64,000 bases of DNA from Portulaca oleracea (GCA_029582165.1 CM055880.1:2480001-2544000); one strand, 5' to 3'. Positions 34,231 through 47,763 are shown, counted from the stretch's first letter. A program made the numbers and translations. The notes: generated by a model from the letters alone, not told the origin.

Positions 34231-37200
34231 GATGGGCATGAAAGGGCAAAAAAGGGGTCACAGCCAATTCAAATGCATTGGGTAAACAGTAAAGACTAAA
34301 GAGTTGTGAGGGTCCACAAAATACTATTGAGGGTGTAAGCTAATACGATAGTGTACGATAAGTGAGGCCAACTTAGCTGGGCTCATTTAGCACTTTAGTC
34401 CATTCTTATGGGTCCATCTTTGTTCACCTTTTATATATTCATGCATTCCTTGCTGTTATGAAACCATACGTTTCTTTCTATCAACAGTTGATATGTTTTC
34501 ATTTAACTTGTAATTGCAACAGTTTTCAATCAATTTTTTTCAAATCATGCCAAACTTTCTTCCTTGTCTGCTTAACACGAATTAGCGTTTTTGACTGGTT
34601 CATTTGATGATCTTCAATTGACTGAGAATATTACTGTGGATAATTTCTACCATAAAGTTACGGCTTTTCAATTGCTTATAAGACTCAGTTGTATTTCATT
34701 ATCTGCCTCCTACCTGTACGGATAATTTGTTGACAAGTATAAATTTCTGAGAACCAATGATCATGCTTTTCTTTGCAGTTACATGATAAAGCTCTAGTAT
34801 TGGCGACGTTTCGCGGAAAGTTGCTTGTTCAAACGGAAGAATGTGTTTTTAATTTCAGGTTAGATATCAACCCAATAAAATAAAACCGTACAGAATTGAT
34901 GTTTTTAGGTTGGATTTGATTTTGATTCATTTTCTATTTGCCTTTTCCAAAAGCACAGTCAATTTTGTAGCATTCATACCCTGCCGTCACCTGTACACAA
35001 GATACACAATCTTGTAGATCTTTTCTCTAATGTGAAAACCCACATCAGCAAAGTCATGAAACAAATGAGGACCAGAATTACATATAGTTTTACCAACTTA
35101 AGTTTTTGGATATGAATTTCAATCTCAACCATTAACCTAATTTGTTAGTTAGTCATATTATTATATAATCTTTTACGGGCTCTTTTAATTATGAAAAACT
35201 GGTTCCGTCGTTCTAGAAGCAATCGAGATCAACACAGGGATTATACAAATTGCGACATACTAGACCTAGTCACGTGCTACGGCTTCACGTAGGCCACTTG
35301 TCCCTTTTATTATCAGTATGTTAGTATACATTTCCTTGTTAAAAGGGGACATTAAAAATTAGTAAAGGAACTTCTTTTAGAATATAGAAGCTAGCAAAGG
35401 CCATATATTTAATTTAATGCAAGTAGGGTGACGAGATGAAAGTGGGTGGGGAGAAAAGTTGAAGAGGGTTGATTAAATGGATAAGGAAGCAGGGTAGTGA
35501 AATACCTGAGACTAGTGCGTGTTATTAGGCGTAGGCAGCATGAAAGGAACTCTTCTGGAATTGTCCTTTTGAATGCAGGAATGGTTATCTTGAAATAGTT
35601 TTTGCCTTTCAGTTGTTTCGTGTTGTTTTCTGTTTATCTTTTACTAGGCTTAGAAAAAGACCAGCTATAGAAAATAACAGATTAGTAGATTACTGGAAAT
35701 TTCCACCTCCCCCCCCCCCAAAGAAAAAAAAAACAGAAAAGAAAATAAGAAAAGGGTCCAGAAGGATAACTTTATTGAATTATTCTTCTTGCACAACAGA
35801 TTGTTGTGTAATGGATAAGAGTGATGAATGATTCTTTTTCTACAGCTATTACAGTGTAAATGTCTTGTTTTGATGTTTCAACTATCTCCTATGTTGAATC
35901 ATTATTTGCATGCTTGTGTATATTAGATGGCGAAAACGTGTTCCCTTGGGAGTTTGTTATTATTGTTGTGTGTATATTAGATGGCTGAAAATGACAAATT
36001 CTTCGTCATATTTTAAAGTTCTTATCCTGCATTAAAATACAAATTCCAAAGTGGGAAATTAGTAATTTTTAATTAATTATCTCTCTAGCGTATTGCAAGT
36101 TACAAAATTCACTCTTTGTTGTTGAAGGTGATTTCTTTCCAAAATTTCCAGTTTTACTGCCTCTATATCTCTTCCAAGTAGTAAAAGGGCTAATCCTCCA
36201 AGTTGATCCCTCTTTTTCCCCTTTAGATAAGGCCAAGGTTTCTTTATGTGAGGTAGTTCAAATTTTTCCGTAAGTACGGAACTTTATTAGTGCCAAATCC
36301 ATCCACTGCTTTTGCATGGTGGCCTCAACAGTATTAAATCATGCATCATTGGATTTGCCTTTAATTGTATTACGTATAGATATTTGATCGTATAAGTAGT
36401 ACTGTAAAGCAACTATTTTGATTGTCGTTGTACTTCTTAGCTGGTGGGTTGAGGTATGATAGTCTTTTGCCATTTCTTGTCACATTATTGGAATTACATT
36501 TGTGGGCTCACCTCATTCTGAAGATCATACCAACAACTGGCATCATGTTACACTTCATAATTACGTTAGAGAAATTCCTCTTGAACCTTCATGATAGAAA
36601 GGCATTTGCAAGCAACACTACATGATATTGTGTACAATTATGGGAGCCACCCGCCATATTTTGTAGCCTCGATGAAATTTTTTAGGCCTCGTATTTTTCA
36701 GTCTAGCAAATGAAGAGGCGTTTTGACGGTCTTGCATTCTATTGTCCGTAAACTCTGCTTTGATGGGGTCCACACTATGTTTGCAGTACCCTAGCTAAAG
36801 TACAATGGGAGTGCTTTGAATTTAAGTTTCCCAACAAGTCATGATCTCATTCCATGATAAAAACCAAGACTAATGAGATCATATTAGATTGGCTAATGAA
36901 TGGGCCTACAATGCCTAAAATTATAGAGGGCGGTGGCGGTCGTACTGATGCTAGTGTGAAATTATTGTGTTGTTGAGAATATGATCTTGTTGTTCTTTAT
37001 GAAAACAAGTCTTGAGAGGAGTCCTACTCAACTCCCAATATAGAGAGCCCTTTTCTATCTAGTAAAGCAACAATTCCTTTCTTTTTCTGGCCCTTTTTTT
37101 CCTTAGTAGTCTTGATTAACTGCAAATTGGAACGAGGAATAGTGGTGCATGGTGAAAGCTCACAATTTGGCTTTGCAACGTCTGATAAGAGTGTAGACTG

Positions 37201-39043
37201 AAGTCCATTTCCAGTTTGAACTCTTCGCAGATTTATAAGAAAAAGGGAAAAGGAAAAGGAAAAGCCAAAAAAGAAATCCAGGAATTTCTATGCAAGAAGG
37301 ATGTTGATAGTTGGGCTTTGTTGATTTAAACTTGGGATCTTTCTTCAGGAGGAAAATATCTAATAGAAATTTGTGGAACTAGCAAATTATTATTATTCTT
37401 TTCAATGTTAAAGCCGAATAGAAATTGGGTTTATAGCTTCTCGCTGTTGCGTGTCGGAGGCGGGCCTATCTTTGGGTTTAGCATTGTGCCTCATCCATTC
37501 TGAGCGTATTGACATGTCATACTGAGATAGGGGCCCAATGGGTTGGACTACTTACCTATTTTTAAAAAAAGGGTAGAGGTAGTTCATCTTGTTGCATTAT
37601 TGTTGACCCTCTTTGTTGCTTGACTTTAAAATTTGCTGTATCCTTGATGTTAATTTATGCTGGCAATTAATATTCTAAGTGACTAAGACAAGTTAACCAA
37701 TACCAGCATCCTCTCATGGTTTTACGAAGAGAGTCAAGGGATAGGGGATTGGAACTTTTTGTTTCCAAACTGTTGATATTGATTTATACCCGTATGTGTG
37801 GATTTTCACAAATAAGAATTACCTTACTTTTCTTATTTTCCTCCTCGATTTTCTTCTTTTTCTGTTCTTTTTTTGGTGACACTGACGGGTAGAACTCAGT
37901 AAATGGGCTTATAATGCAAGCTTACAACTTGAGAACAATTAGAATGATCTTTGGCCAACTTTGATTCTTTCGTACTCTTGTCCTCTTCTCCTTTGGTACA
38001 TTGGTACTTCCAGGTAAAACAAAGAGCCAAAATGAAATGGGAAGTGGATGCCAGTAGGCAAGGGTACAACTGGCTATGGTTGATGAAAAAGGTGTGTTCA
38101 TATTTTCATAGGTAAATCAAATTTGTACCCACCTGAATAAATAAATGAGCAAATGATCTTTAGGATTACTATAGAGTCAAAAGTTGCACTGGATGGATCT
38201 TCTCTTATCTTAAAGGAATAAAAAAAGAAAAAGGGATAAGGGGAAGATACAAAAGTTAGTTACAGCTCCATAACAGCTTGTACTGCTTGCAGCTTTGGAT
38301 GTTTCTCAGATCTTTGCCATTGTTTCTCTAAAACTAAGCACTAAGCACCTCATCTTCTTCCATTTTCCCCTTGATTCAAAAAGAGAAAACCAATAAAGTA
38401 AAAGATCTCAGTAGAGTCCATGTTCTCTCTCTCACCATCCTCTTAAAAGTGGAAACATTTCACAGGAAATATCTGCATAATTTAGTTGATGATGTGCATA
38501 GTGCTGACAATAAATGTACATGTCATATTAGATGCCAAAACCAGATGATGGGATCTTCTATTAATCTACTTTTGCATGTATGTTGCTATATCAAGGTCCC
38601 ATAAACAATGGTTGATGTTAGCTCCTCATGTAATGCTACAGGATGATGATAGGCCCCTAATATTTCTGGTGATGCTGCACTGCACAGTCATCACAGTGAT
38701 AAGGTCCTCAGAAAGTGACCTCATACAGTTGATTTTCAACCTTGGTATCAGATGACATGCCCATGAAGTTCCACATGAGGTGATAACTTTGACACTAATC
38801 TTTTGTTTGGACCATATTTTTGAACCCTTGGACTGTAAGTTTGTGTGGATTGAGAATGCTCACCTTCTTTCAAAAGCTTGGTCAAATACTTCCAAATTTA
38901 TGGAATTCTAGAGCCATCAGTTTTTCTTGTTTTCACATCACTCTATGGCTTAATGTGTGCATTCATCCACCAGAGAATTATATGGGGCACTTCAATGGTT
39001 GTACTTCAAATTAGATTAGATTTAGAGAATGAGGCTTGTAGCC

Positions 39044-39214
39044 TATGTTACTCGGACTCCATATCGGACACGGATACGAGTATCGGACTCGGCTATTTTA
39101 AAGAAATTTTATACATTTTCATTGTAATTTGAAACGTCGAGTGTCTTACCCTTGTCCGGGTATCAAGGGTCCGATAAGGGTACGACAGGGAAAATGAAGA
39201 GTCGAAGTAACATA
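39044..39214. mobile_element. Mutator-type MITE with 10-bp target duplication
   Basis: The left end TATGTTACTCGGACTC pairs with the reverse complement of the right end GAGTCGAAGTAACATA. GCTTGTAGCC flanks both sides exactly (39034-39043 and 39215-39224). The 171-bp body is C+G-richer than its surroundings (CGGACACGGATACGAGTATC). Confidence 0.9.
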
Positions 39215-42200
39215 GCTTGTAGCCAATAAGACAGATGCTTCGTTTTCGCTAAAGGTGTCTTCCTTCCAAGACTCCCTGGGTTTGAACCTAAGTAAACACA
39301 CTACATCTTGTTGAGGAGTTGATGCTAAATTAAGAGCCATCTGATGCCTTTACGAGAGATTAGCCTTGTCCTTGTGCCTGGGGGATTATCAGATAATAAT
39401 TTAGTATTTAGTAACTAGATTGATTGATCTAATTTACAGTACTTGAATCCACTGAAACATCTTGAGACTGTGCCATGAACTTGTTGGAATTTGTGCTCGA
39501 TCTCTTGTAACATCGTAAGATATTGGTTCATGAAATCTAAAGTGGTCATTAACTCAGTTTAAGTTTACTTTTCAGTTTCTGTATTTCATCTCCTTGCTGC
39601 TTTTTAGGAACATATTGCACTTTTTCACTTGAGATTTAGAAGAGCTGAGCATGTTTGTTTGCAAACAGATACTTCTCGTAGCTTTTGAAGTCTGCTTTCC
39701 ATGTGACTGGGTGGTTGTGATAATTAGCCTAAGAATGCCCCCTAACCAAGGCAATCTTGATATACTTTAGTCTACTGCTGATTTCATTCATAAGGAAGGA
39801 ATAAAGGGCCAAAGTTGGGGGTCTAAGCATGCACTTATATTCCTTAGGTGCTATTTGCTTTGTGTTTTTTCCTTCCATTGGACATTAATTGATTGTTTTT
39901 TCATGTCTCACAATTCTTGAGGCGAGACTATCTCATCTAGACATATTTCGATGCATATCTTTCTATGCCTCCTCTCTTTGATACTACGCATCTCTACTTT
40001 TCTTGGTGCATTTATTGGATGTGCGGGACAATAAATTTTGATGGAGCCCTTGTTTTTCTTCACCAAAAATTACAGTACGTTTAGTGATAAGCTATATTTG
40101 CCGCCTGCCTACTATATGATAAAAAGTTTGTGCTCAGAAAACCCATGCTAAATTTGATTGGAAGAGCTCAATTTACTATCTGTTTTATGCCCCTGCACAT
40201 TAATTTAGGTTATGTATGATCCCTATCAAATATTGTTAAGTCCCATTCTAGCTGGACCCCTTTCTTTTGTAAGGCAACCAGCCATTTTACTCCCATTGTC
40301 ATTGCTACCCCTCTCTTTGTCTTGTTGCTCTGCACTCGACCAGTAAGTTAGCTTTGCCCACAACTCTTCCATCTTCTATTGTAGAAGATCTGCATAGTAA
40401 ATGTGTGATTGCCTTTTATTCCTTGCATCATTGATTTATTCACAGGCATAACATATTGAACAGGGGGAAGTTTGGCCTGGAAACCTATTTCAAAAAATCT
40501 GTTCCAGCTTTTTGGGGATTTATTAAAAAAAGAGGACACGTGTAATATGTCCTTGGACTGCCAGTTGTCGTTTCGGCATTTTGCAAATGGTTCATTACTG
40601 AGAAAAGTAGTGTTTTTTTGCCTTCTAAAATGAATTCTAATGTAAGGGTTAGGTATGCTTTTAGTTGATTGAATGCAAGTAGTTTTCATAACAAATTGCA
40701 TTAATCCAAATAGAATCACGAACAATGCATTGATCCTGTCTGCTGAAGAGCTCGTGACCTGTTTGGTCGTTGGTTACTTTGCGAAATTCCCATCCAAATT
40801 TGTGCATATTGTGTTGGGTCTTGGTGTGGAATTTGTGCTTTTTAGTCTTCAGCACCCCTGTTTGTCTGTCTACTTAACTAACTTTTTTTGTCCTTAATTA
40901 TTTATCGTTTTACATTTCCAATGTATTCTTTTGTCAAATTTACCCTTAATAATAACTTTCTATTCCCCATCCCTTTTTGCAGTATAATTCTCTCTCATTT
41001 GGGGGCAATTTAGTAAGTTTATCCTTTTCCCCCTAATTTTATTATTTACTTTAGTATCTCCCCATTATTCCAAGATGACGCTTAAATAGGGTTACACTGA
41101 TATGTCCGAACAACATTATACAATCCTAAAAACTTATTCCACGTTATGCATCATTAGTCGAATTGTCAATCTAAGTCTAGTTTGTAATTGGTGTCGCATA
41201 TCGACACAGTCAGCTAGCCTTGCTATCAACCAGGTATTGCCTGACAAGTCTTCTCAGTCGGATAGTGTCAGAAGATACTAGTTGACATAAATGAGGATTG
41301 ATATCTAGATTCATAGCAATTCTGGCCCCCTTGAGCTTTTTTCTACCACAATTTGCTCAGAGATCTGGTTCCTATCATCACTGATAAGTGATAACTGAAA
41401 AAGCCTATACAGGAAATTTTGTTGGACATACCAATTGGTCCATCCATATGGAGTCTTCTCCTTCGCTAGCTTATTGGTCTTTCATGAACTCAAAGATTTG
41501 GAAAAAATATGATTGGGAGGATGAAAATCTCCATTTGTGGATTTCTTTTAGTTCAATTTATGCATTGGCTGGCTCATTTGATGGCCTTTTCTTGATCCTT
41601 GTCAATCATGGGGCCCTAAATTCGAATGCGACCTCTATAATGTGTTAGAGAATAGTTACTACATCTAGTTAATTCCTAATTGCATGCTTTTCAAAGTCTT
41701 TATATATCTATTCGTTTATGTTGGTTTTGAAATTGACGTTCAATACATGCATTATGAACTTTCGCTCTATTTCCCCCCCTGCCTTTTGGGAATCTTTCAT
41801 TAATAGTAATGATTTGGTAAAAGTGTTATCTTATCCAAAATTTTATCGCAACAGCCATTCATTCACAACCATAATGTGATCCTTTTCTGTAAAAGATATT
41901 GGAGCTTTTTGAGACATGATAATGTGGTAATTTGTTTCAGACCTAATAGAGTGTTAAAGATTGCATTCCTACATGGTGATGAGTTTTAAGATTTGATTTC
42001 AAATTGTTGTTTGTCGCAATTTGTATATTTCTTCCTTTTTCTCTTCTGCGTAAATTATAAATGGCTGCTAAGTAAAGCCTTCTGAGTTCACACTGCGTTC
42101 TCTGTTGATTTGCATTTGACAGTTGCATAGCATAAAAAGATTGCCACCTTATGATAGAGTCGTCGCACTCATTAGGATAAGAGAATACACAAGAAAACAA

Positions 42201-43739
42201 TTATGTGTGTTCTTCTGTTGACTGCATGCTCGAAACTTTTACCAACGACATGTTTGAATTCCTATAAACCAATTCGCCGCCTCATTTTCTGCACATACCA
42301 CATAAAACATGTTCTGGTTTCCTACTTTCATCATGTTCAACCAGCTAATCCTTGCTAGAGTTCAAATTGTTGAAATTTATGAAAGATATCATTCTCTTTT
42401 TGCACAGTTGAAGCAGACAAGTTTTTGACAATTCTCTTGGATTGAATTACTATTGACTAAACGAAAATTGTGTCTGAATCCTTGTCTACTCCCTTGGTAT
42501 GGAGTATTGGACCGGACGATCAGATACAGTTCACAAAATCAGTCTCTATGATAGGCTGCTACACGTTATCACTATACTCCACCATTGTGGGAATCTTGTG
42601 GTCCAGATTTGGATTATGATTGACCGAAAAGAAAAATGGTGTTTGAACTGTCATTTAACCCCTTTGAAGGGAGTATTGGACGATAACATATGGCTAATGC
42701 AATCAGTGTTGTAGCCAGTGGCAGATCTAGGTCTTTGAATTAGGGGTGACCAGTACGTTATCACCTTTAGGCATATTACCTAAGATTTTTATCCCAAATT
42801 ATACTAAGTTTATTTTTTTGGCTTGGCCACCCCAACCAATTTATAGATCCGTCCATGCTCATACGTTACCGCTATGCTCCATCAAGGTGGTCTAGATTCG
42901 GACTTGAGACAATTTTCTTTTCAAGCTAACACTGATATTGGTCTATTCTTTTTGTAGAAACCTTTTCCACTTCTTTCCAATCCTTTCCCACTTATGAATT
43001 TCCCCCTAAAAGGAAGAGGGAGGAATATTGGGTTAATATTGCTTTCTCTTAAGCTCAAACTTAGGCGGTTTGATGAAATAACTACAATTCCACAACAAGA
43101 ACAAACCCCAATGTGGTTTCGCTGACGTGAGGTCTGTCAGGATCCAGATGTAGGGAGCTTTTTCCATGCACGAGAGTGCATGAAGAAGCTGATTTTGGCG
43201 GAGTCCGATGAAATAACAATTCTACATAAGTTAATGGTTAATAGGAAAGAAATACCATTTGTTTCTGGTGGGTTCTTCCCCTGGTTCTTTGCCTTGGGAT
43301 CAGATTTGTAGGTGTCATGATGGCATATTTGGTCTCTATCAATCCATCATAGATAATACGATGCATTGAAGTGACCCAGGAGAACGAAGTTTGTCGATAA
43401 TTATTGTTTAATTTGTGGTCTGAATCATTGAGTGTTGTTTGTTGTTGATCACCTGTCAGATCACAAGGATTGATGCCCTAACTTGGAAGGCTTGATTTTT
43501 GTATGGAAACAGATAAAGACATCGATGTACGGCGTACCCGAACGTGTGAATTTCAGCATTCTGATTTCTGAACCGAGACTGCTCGTGGAGATTGACATAT
43601 CTACAAATCTACAAGGGAAAACAGTATAAATTGTATAGGTTTGAATGTTTTAACTTTTACTTCAGGAGAAGCTGTGTACTAAAGTTAGCTTCAGTTATCC
43701 TGAAGCTGAAAATATGAATATGACACACTTGGGTACTGT

Positions 43740-44016
43740 AGCACAGGCAAAAATTCGGGTCCGAGTAAATTTGGATCAGACAAATTCGGTCAATGTTAGT
43801 TTGGACAAGAAATTCATGTGTCGGACCCAGTTTTATTTCGGATCGAACCGGGTCGGACAATTTGGACGAAGCTAAAATCAGGTTCGGACAATAAAAAAAG
43901 AGAAATTTTATGTCCGAACATTCGATCAATATCAAAATTCGGATGAAAAATCTATTTTCAGACCCTGTTTTTTTCGAGTCGGACAATTCGGATATTCCAA
44001 GTCGAACAAAATTTTG
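43740..44016 (-). repeat. Dispersed GTCCGAA repeat, inverted copy
   Basis: The reverse complement aligns end to end with 22356-22629, at about four matches in five by eye. It shares TCCGAATTGTCCGAC, TTCATCCGAATTTTGATATTG, TTCGGACATAAAAT and GATTTTAGCTTCGTCC. Confidence 0.8.
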
Positions 44017-44647
44017 CTTATTTTAGGGTACTCTTGAGTCTTGAGTTTGGATTTGAGAAACATAATCCAAACCAGGTGAGGCTGTGGTTTTCTTCAGGAC
44101 AGCTCTACAAAGGTCAAGTGTATCTAAAATGGTGTGCAACTGTGTATGGTTTTGACTTTTGGGCTGCAGTTCTCTTTTTTTTTGTTGATTAGTAGTAGGA
44201 AAATAAATTCTAAGAGCCCAAGACATATGGGCTTATCATATAAGAACTTCCCAAACAAATATACTCTGTACATCTAGGTTTGTTTTTCAAGTTATTTAAT
44301 TACTTATTATCAGTATCTGATATTCATCAGGACTTTATGATTCTAATTATAATTTTAGCCACATTAATATGATTAATATGCATTAACTACTATCCATGAT
44401 AAGCTGGAAAAAATGTTTGTTAAATTTATGATGATCTTCTTGGTATACCCTTGCCAACTGAATGGTAATTTAGATTCTTATAACCCACAATTAAAAGAAA
44501 AAATGATGTGCATTTCATAAATATGCAACACAACCACAACGTAGAACCAAGTAGTACAACATTATGACTTGTTCTAAGTTTGAACAAAGTAATTTGATAA
44601 ATCTAATTGTTCAAACATAGTTTAAACTTTTGTAATTAGTGATATAA

Positions 44648-45853
44648 TTACTTGGATCCATATAGTTCTTGAATTCCTTGGATATCATCCTCTTGAAGCT
44701 CCCTCTTCTCAACACCAGGGGCAATTGAGGGATACATCACAGCACTCTGATCACTTGTATGGGCCAGCCCAAGAAGATGCCCAATCTCATGAAGTACAAC
44801 GGAGGGCAAATCCGTCTCATCAGACCCAGGATTGTCACTCCACTTCTCATCCCCGTCGAAGTGGGACCTACCATCTGTTGGGCTGAATGAGTGGCCCAAT
44901 ACGCCTCCCGGCCCGTCGAATGGGACCCCATCTCCATGGTCTCCCTCATAGAAGGCAAACACTAGGTTGGCGTCACTGCCCTCCGACACCGCCTCGAAGG
45001 TAAATGGGCTCACTTGGGCCCATTTGCCCAAGGCATCCTCCAACACTGCCGCCATGTTCTCCGTCCCGCGGACTGCTGTTTCCGAGAGGTATTTGTAGGT
45101 GAGGTGGTAGTTCGATGACGGCCATTTCCCGCCATTGAATGCATATAGAGATGACCCGTAGATTGACTTTCTACTCCTGTAAGGAAGGTGGGGACGATGC
45201 ATGGTGTTTGTGCCATTAATGATGTCTGGATGACCACACCTAAAGATAATTGAAAGTGTCGATCAACTTGGTTTTTGTGAAGTATTGTTTCTTTAGAGAT
45301 TGTGTTAATAACTTATTATGAACAACAACAACAATAATAACAAGGAAGTCAACATCACATTGTTAGTTGCTTAAATTTTTTTACCTTTATATTTAATGTG
45401 GGATGTCATGATAGGCATATATTTAAGAACTACTATAAAATATGACTAAGAATATAATCTATGTACATCTAAAAGTTGATTGATAAAATACCTGGGTTCC
45501 ATCATTTGTCTTACGGTATCGACATCAAGATACCCTGTTATGGGTAACCGATGGTTGAGTTGGTAGGTTTTGATTGCCAACTCAAGATTTTCATCGAAGA
45601 ATTCATCTTGTTCGTTGTTGACGAGGTTTGTCTCATCACTCAAAGAAACATAGCCTTGTAGGTAGCCAAATTTGGCAAGGTAGCTCTTAAGTTTTGGGAG
45701 GCCATAAATGCTTTGGCCTTTCTTGGATCCCTCTAAATTCTTTATGAACCCAAAAGGATTGGCATTAGCATGTGAATGTGAATGTATTGTGTGTGCAAAT
45801 AATGCAAGCAACAAAGACAAAATTGGAAATAGTAGGGAAGTCCTTATGGCCAT
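44648..45853 (-). CDS. Matrix metalloproteinase (family M10A), two exons
   Basis: Exons on the minus strand are 45853-45492 and 45239-44648, giving 317 residues. MMPs are secreted zinc endopeptidases; plant members act in the extracellular matrix, in development and in defence. Residues 1-25 form a signal peptide. A prodomain follows, with the peptidoglycan-binding-like helix LELAIKTYQLNHRLPITGYL and the cysteine switch PRCGHPD (residues 120-126), whose Cys holds the enzyme latent. The catalytic domain has the structural zinc/calcium segment (GDHGDGVPFDGPGGVLGHSF) and the HEIGHLLGLAH zinc site (271-281) with a Met-turn at VMYP. The protein ends LYGSK directly after the catalytic domain. It has no hemopexin domain, as usual in plants, and no C-terminal hydrophobic GPI signal, which many plant MMPs have. 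The intron splits the Arg codon of the cysteine switch. A TATA box lies 76 bp before the ATG. All catalytic residues are present. Confidence 0.93.
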
Positions 45854-45928
45854 TTTAGCTAAGGCTAGTACTAGTGGAAATTTATTTCACTTGTTTTTGG
45901 GTGAGATTTGAGCTAACAATGTTGGCCC

Positions 45929-45935
45929 TTTTATA
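45929..45935 (-). promoter_or_regulatory. TATA box of the metalloproteinase gene
   Basis: TATAAAA on the minus strand within ACTATAAAAGGGCC, 76 bp before the start codon. Position and sequence fit a plant core promoter well. Confidence 0.7.
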
Positions 45936-46319
45936 GTTTCATAAATGCCAAAATGAGTAGACTTTAAGTGGGAACAAAGTTAATGCAACTATAGACTTTA
46001 CATGATTACTACAACTACTACTCATAATTATTGATTTTCCTTGAATCTTCCCACCCAATTTTCTTAACATCAATGGCATGGTATGAATCTTACCTTCAAT
46101 GAAAAAAGTGTGGAAGAAAAGGTGGAGATAATGCATACATCGACATTTATGAACAAGGTTTTTCACTTTTTGTTGAAGGATTAAGTCTTAATATGTATAT
46201 TGTCTAGGCTCTTAGTTGTGGTGAGCTAAAATAATTATTCTCACATAGTATTAAAGAGTCAAAGATTTAAGATAAATTGTTTTTAAGTTTTATGGTCCTA
46301 GCATAAATAGGGGTGTTTC

Positions 46320-46374
<55 letters not shown>
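46320..46374. repeat. (AAT)n microsatellite, about 18 units
   Basis: Uninterrupted AAT repeats. Poly-Asn and poly-Ile frames across it are artefacts. Confidence 0.97.
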
Positions 46375-47561
46375 GCAACTCATGGTGTCTAATTCTCACA
46401 TGGTAACAAATAATATGAATGTTATCACTTATCTTCTCAAATATTATCCCACTTTCCCACTTTATTTTCACATTTTGATCCCTCCAATTATCATATACTT
46501 TAAATGAACATGACCTTACAACACATTTGGTATTTAATTGGAATGAAAATGAAAATTCACAAGGGAAATGAGAATTTACCATGCGAATGAAAATGAGGAT
46601 GAGTTTATAAATTTCTAAGTTTGTTGTTTGTTACATGGTAATTCAAAATACGAGCGGAATTAGAAATAAATACACATTCACTAAAATACCTAATTAATTT
46701 AAATAGAATGAGATACTATTGGTAATATTAATCAAGTATGAGGATAATATTAGTATTTAAGTTGATTTAGAAATTCCTAATATGAATTACCACTTCCCCT
46801 CCTAGTAATAAATTAGTGGAAGTTGGAGGTTTTTATTCTTATTCCCAACCTCTCACTTTTTACAATTACCATAATACAAACATGCAAATTGTATTATCAA
46901 TTTCTATATTCTCATTCCCACTTCTCAACTCCCTCATACCAAAGGCTTCCTTAATGTATTTATTTTCATAAATTTTTTTTTAGGAAAAAATATATTTTAT
47001 TATTATTATTTTAAAAGTAGAGTGGAATCACGGCATCTCATCCGGAAATGGGCGGCAATAAATGAAACCCTCTTTTGTAAATTTCGGTCACTTTGTCCAG
47101 TTAAATTTGTCAATGTGAAACAATTTAATTAGGAACATTAGGTCCATTTTTTCCCATTGAGAAATTAAAATAAGCCCAAGTCGACAGTAAAACATAATTG
47201 AGAAATTACTTGGAATTTAGGACTATGTTCACATAACGAAGTAAACCAATCAACGATTAAGATGTGTGGCAAGGTGGGCCTTCATTAGAGTTGAGTTTTG
47301 CTTGGCCAATTACTTGGGGGAACAAATTAAAGCGGATAGGTACATCAATTCAATTGAGAAGAAGATATGGAAATTTTAATTTCTCTGAAATATCATAAAA
47401 AAATTGGTTATCGGACGCTAATACAATGTATTTTTTGGGTGTTAGACAATAATGTACTGAACTTTTTTCTTGGACAATAATTACACTCCGGGTATATAGT
47501 TAAAAGGATTGAAATGACTACTTATATCACCAAAGTGCACTTTTTTTTATGGTAACTCATT

Positions 47562-47763
47562 CATTGGGAACTCCTCAATTAAGCGTGTTTGGCTGGGAGT
47601 AGTCTGCTCCCAAGATGGGCGACCTCCTGGGAAATTTTCTCAGGCAACGTGTGAGCGAGGACGAAACATGTTGGAAAGACTCGTGGTGATTTGTGGGGCT
47701 AGTCAGCAATCCTTAAAGCCTTTCTTGGTAACGTTTGCGGCTCTGGAGAGGCCGGACGTTACA
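47562..47763 (+). mobile_element. Cassandra-like LTR with a 5S rRNA-derived domain
   Basis: From GGGAACTCCTCAATTAAGCG through TTTGGCTGGGAGTAGT to AAGATGGGCGACCTCCTGGG, the sequence follows the 3' half of plant 5S rRNA. The matches cover the box A (AGTTAAGCGTGCTTGG) and box C (GATGGGTGACC) regions of the internal RNA polymerase III promoter. Downstream it continues GCGAGGACGAAACATG ... TTTGTGGGGCTAGTC and ends CGGACGTTACA, as an LTR would (..CA end). Cassandra TRIM elements are the known LTR elements carrying 5S sequence in their LTRs. The 5' limit is eroded, and no internal domain or second LTR is seen, so this is a solo or truncated LTR. A plain 5S gene is excluded by the divergence and the missing 5' half. 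Confidence 0.72.

Larger units (their letters stand above)
34231..44647. other. Ten kilobases without a supported gene
   Basis: All open frames are short and none shows a family motif. The 34.2-34.5 kb part is the WD40 promoter region. A Mutator-type MITE lies at 39.04 kb and the inverted copy of the GTCCGAA repeat at 43.74 kb. A degenerate GGCAGATCTAGGTCTTTGAATTAGGGGTG...GATCCGTCCATG pair at 42.72-42.86 kb looks like the ends of a small element. The region has moderate composition and mixed words, so highly decayed genes or non-coding transcripts cannot be excluded. Confidence 0.5.

Noticed and set aside
42499..42714. Frame of 71 codons on the plus strand
   Set aside because: No recognisable motif or splice context; composition resembles the surrounding non-coding DNA.
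46298..46582. Frames with poly-Ile or poly-Asn
   Set aside because: They are read from the AAT microsatellite, with no start context or homology.
47562..47763. A functional 5S rRNA gene
   Set aside because: The 5' half is missing, the internal promoter regions carry several changes, and the sequence runs into LTR-like sequence.
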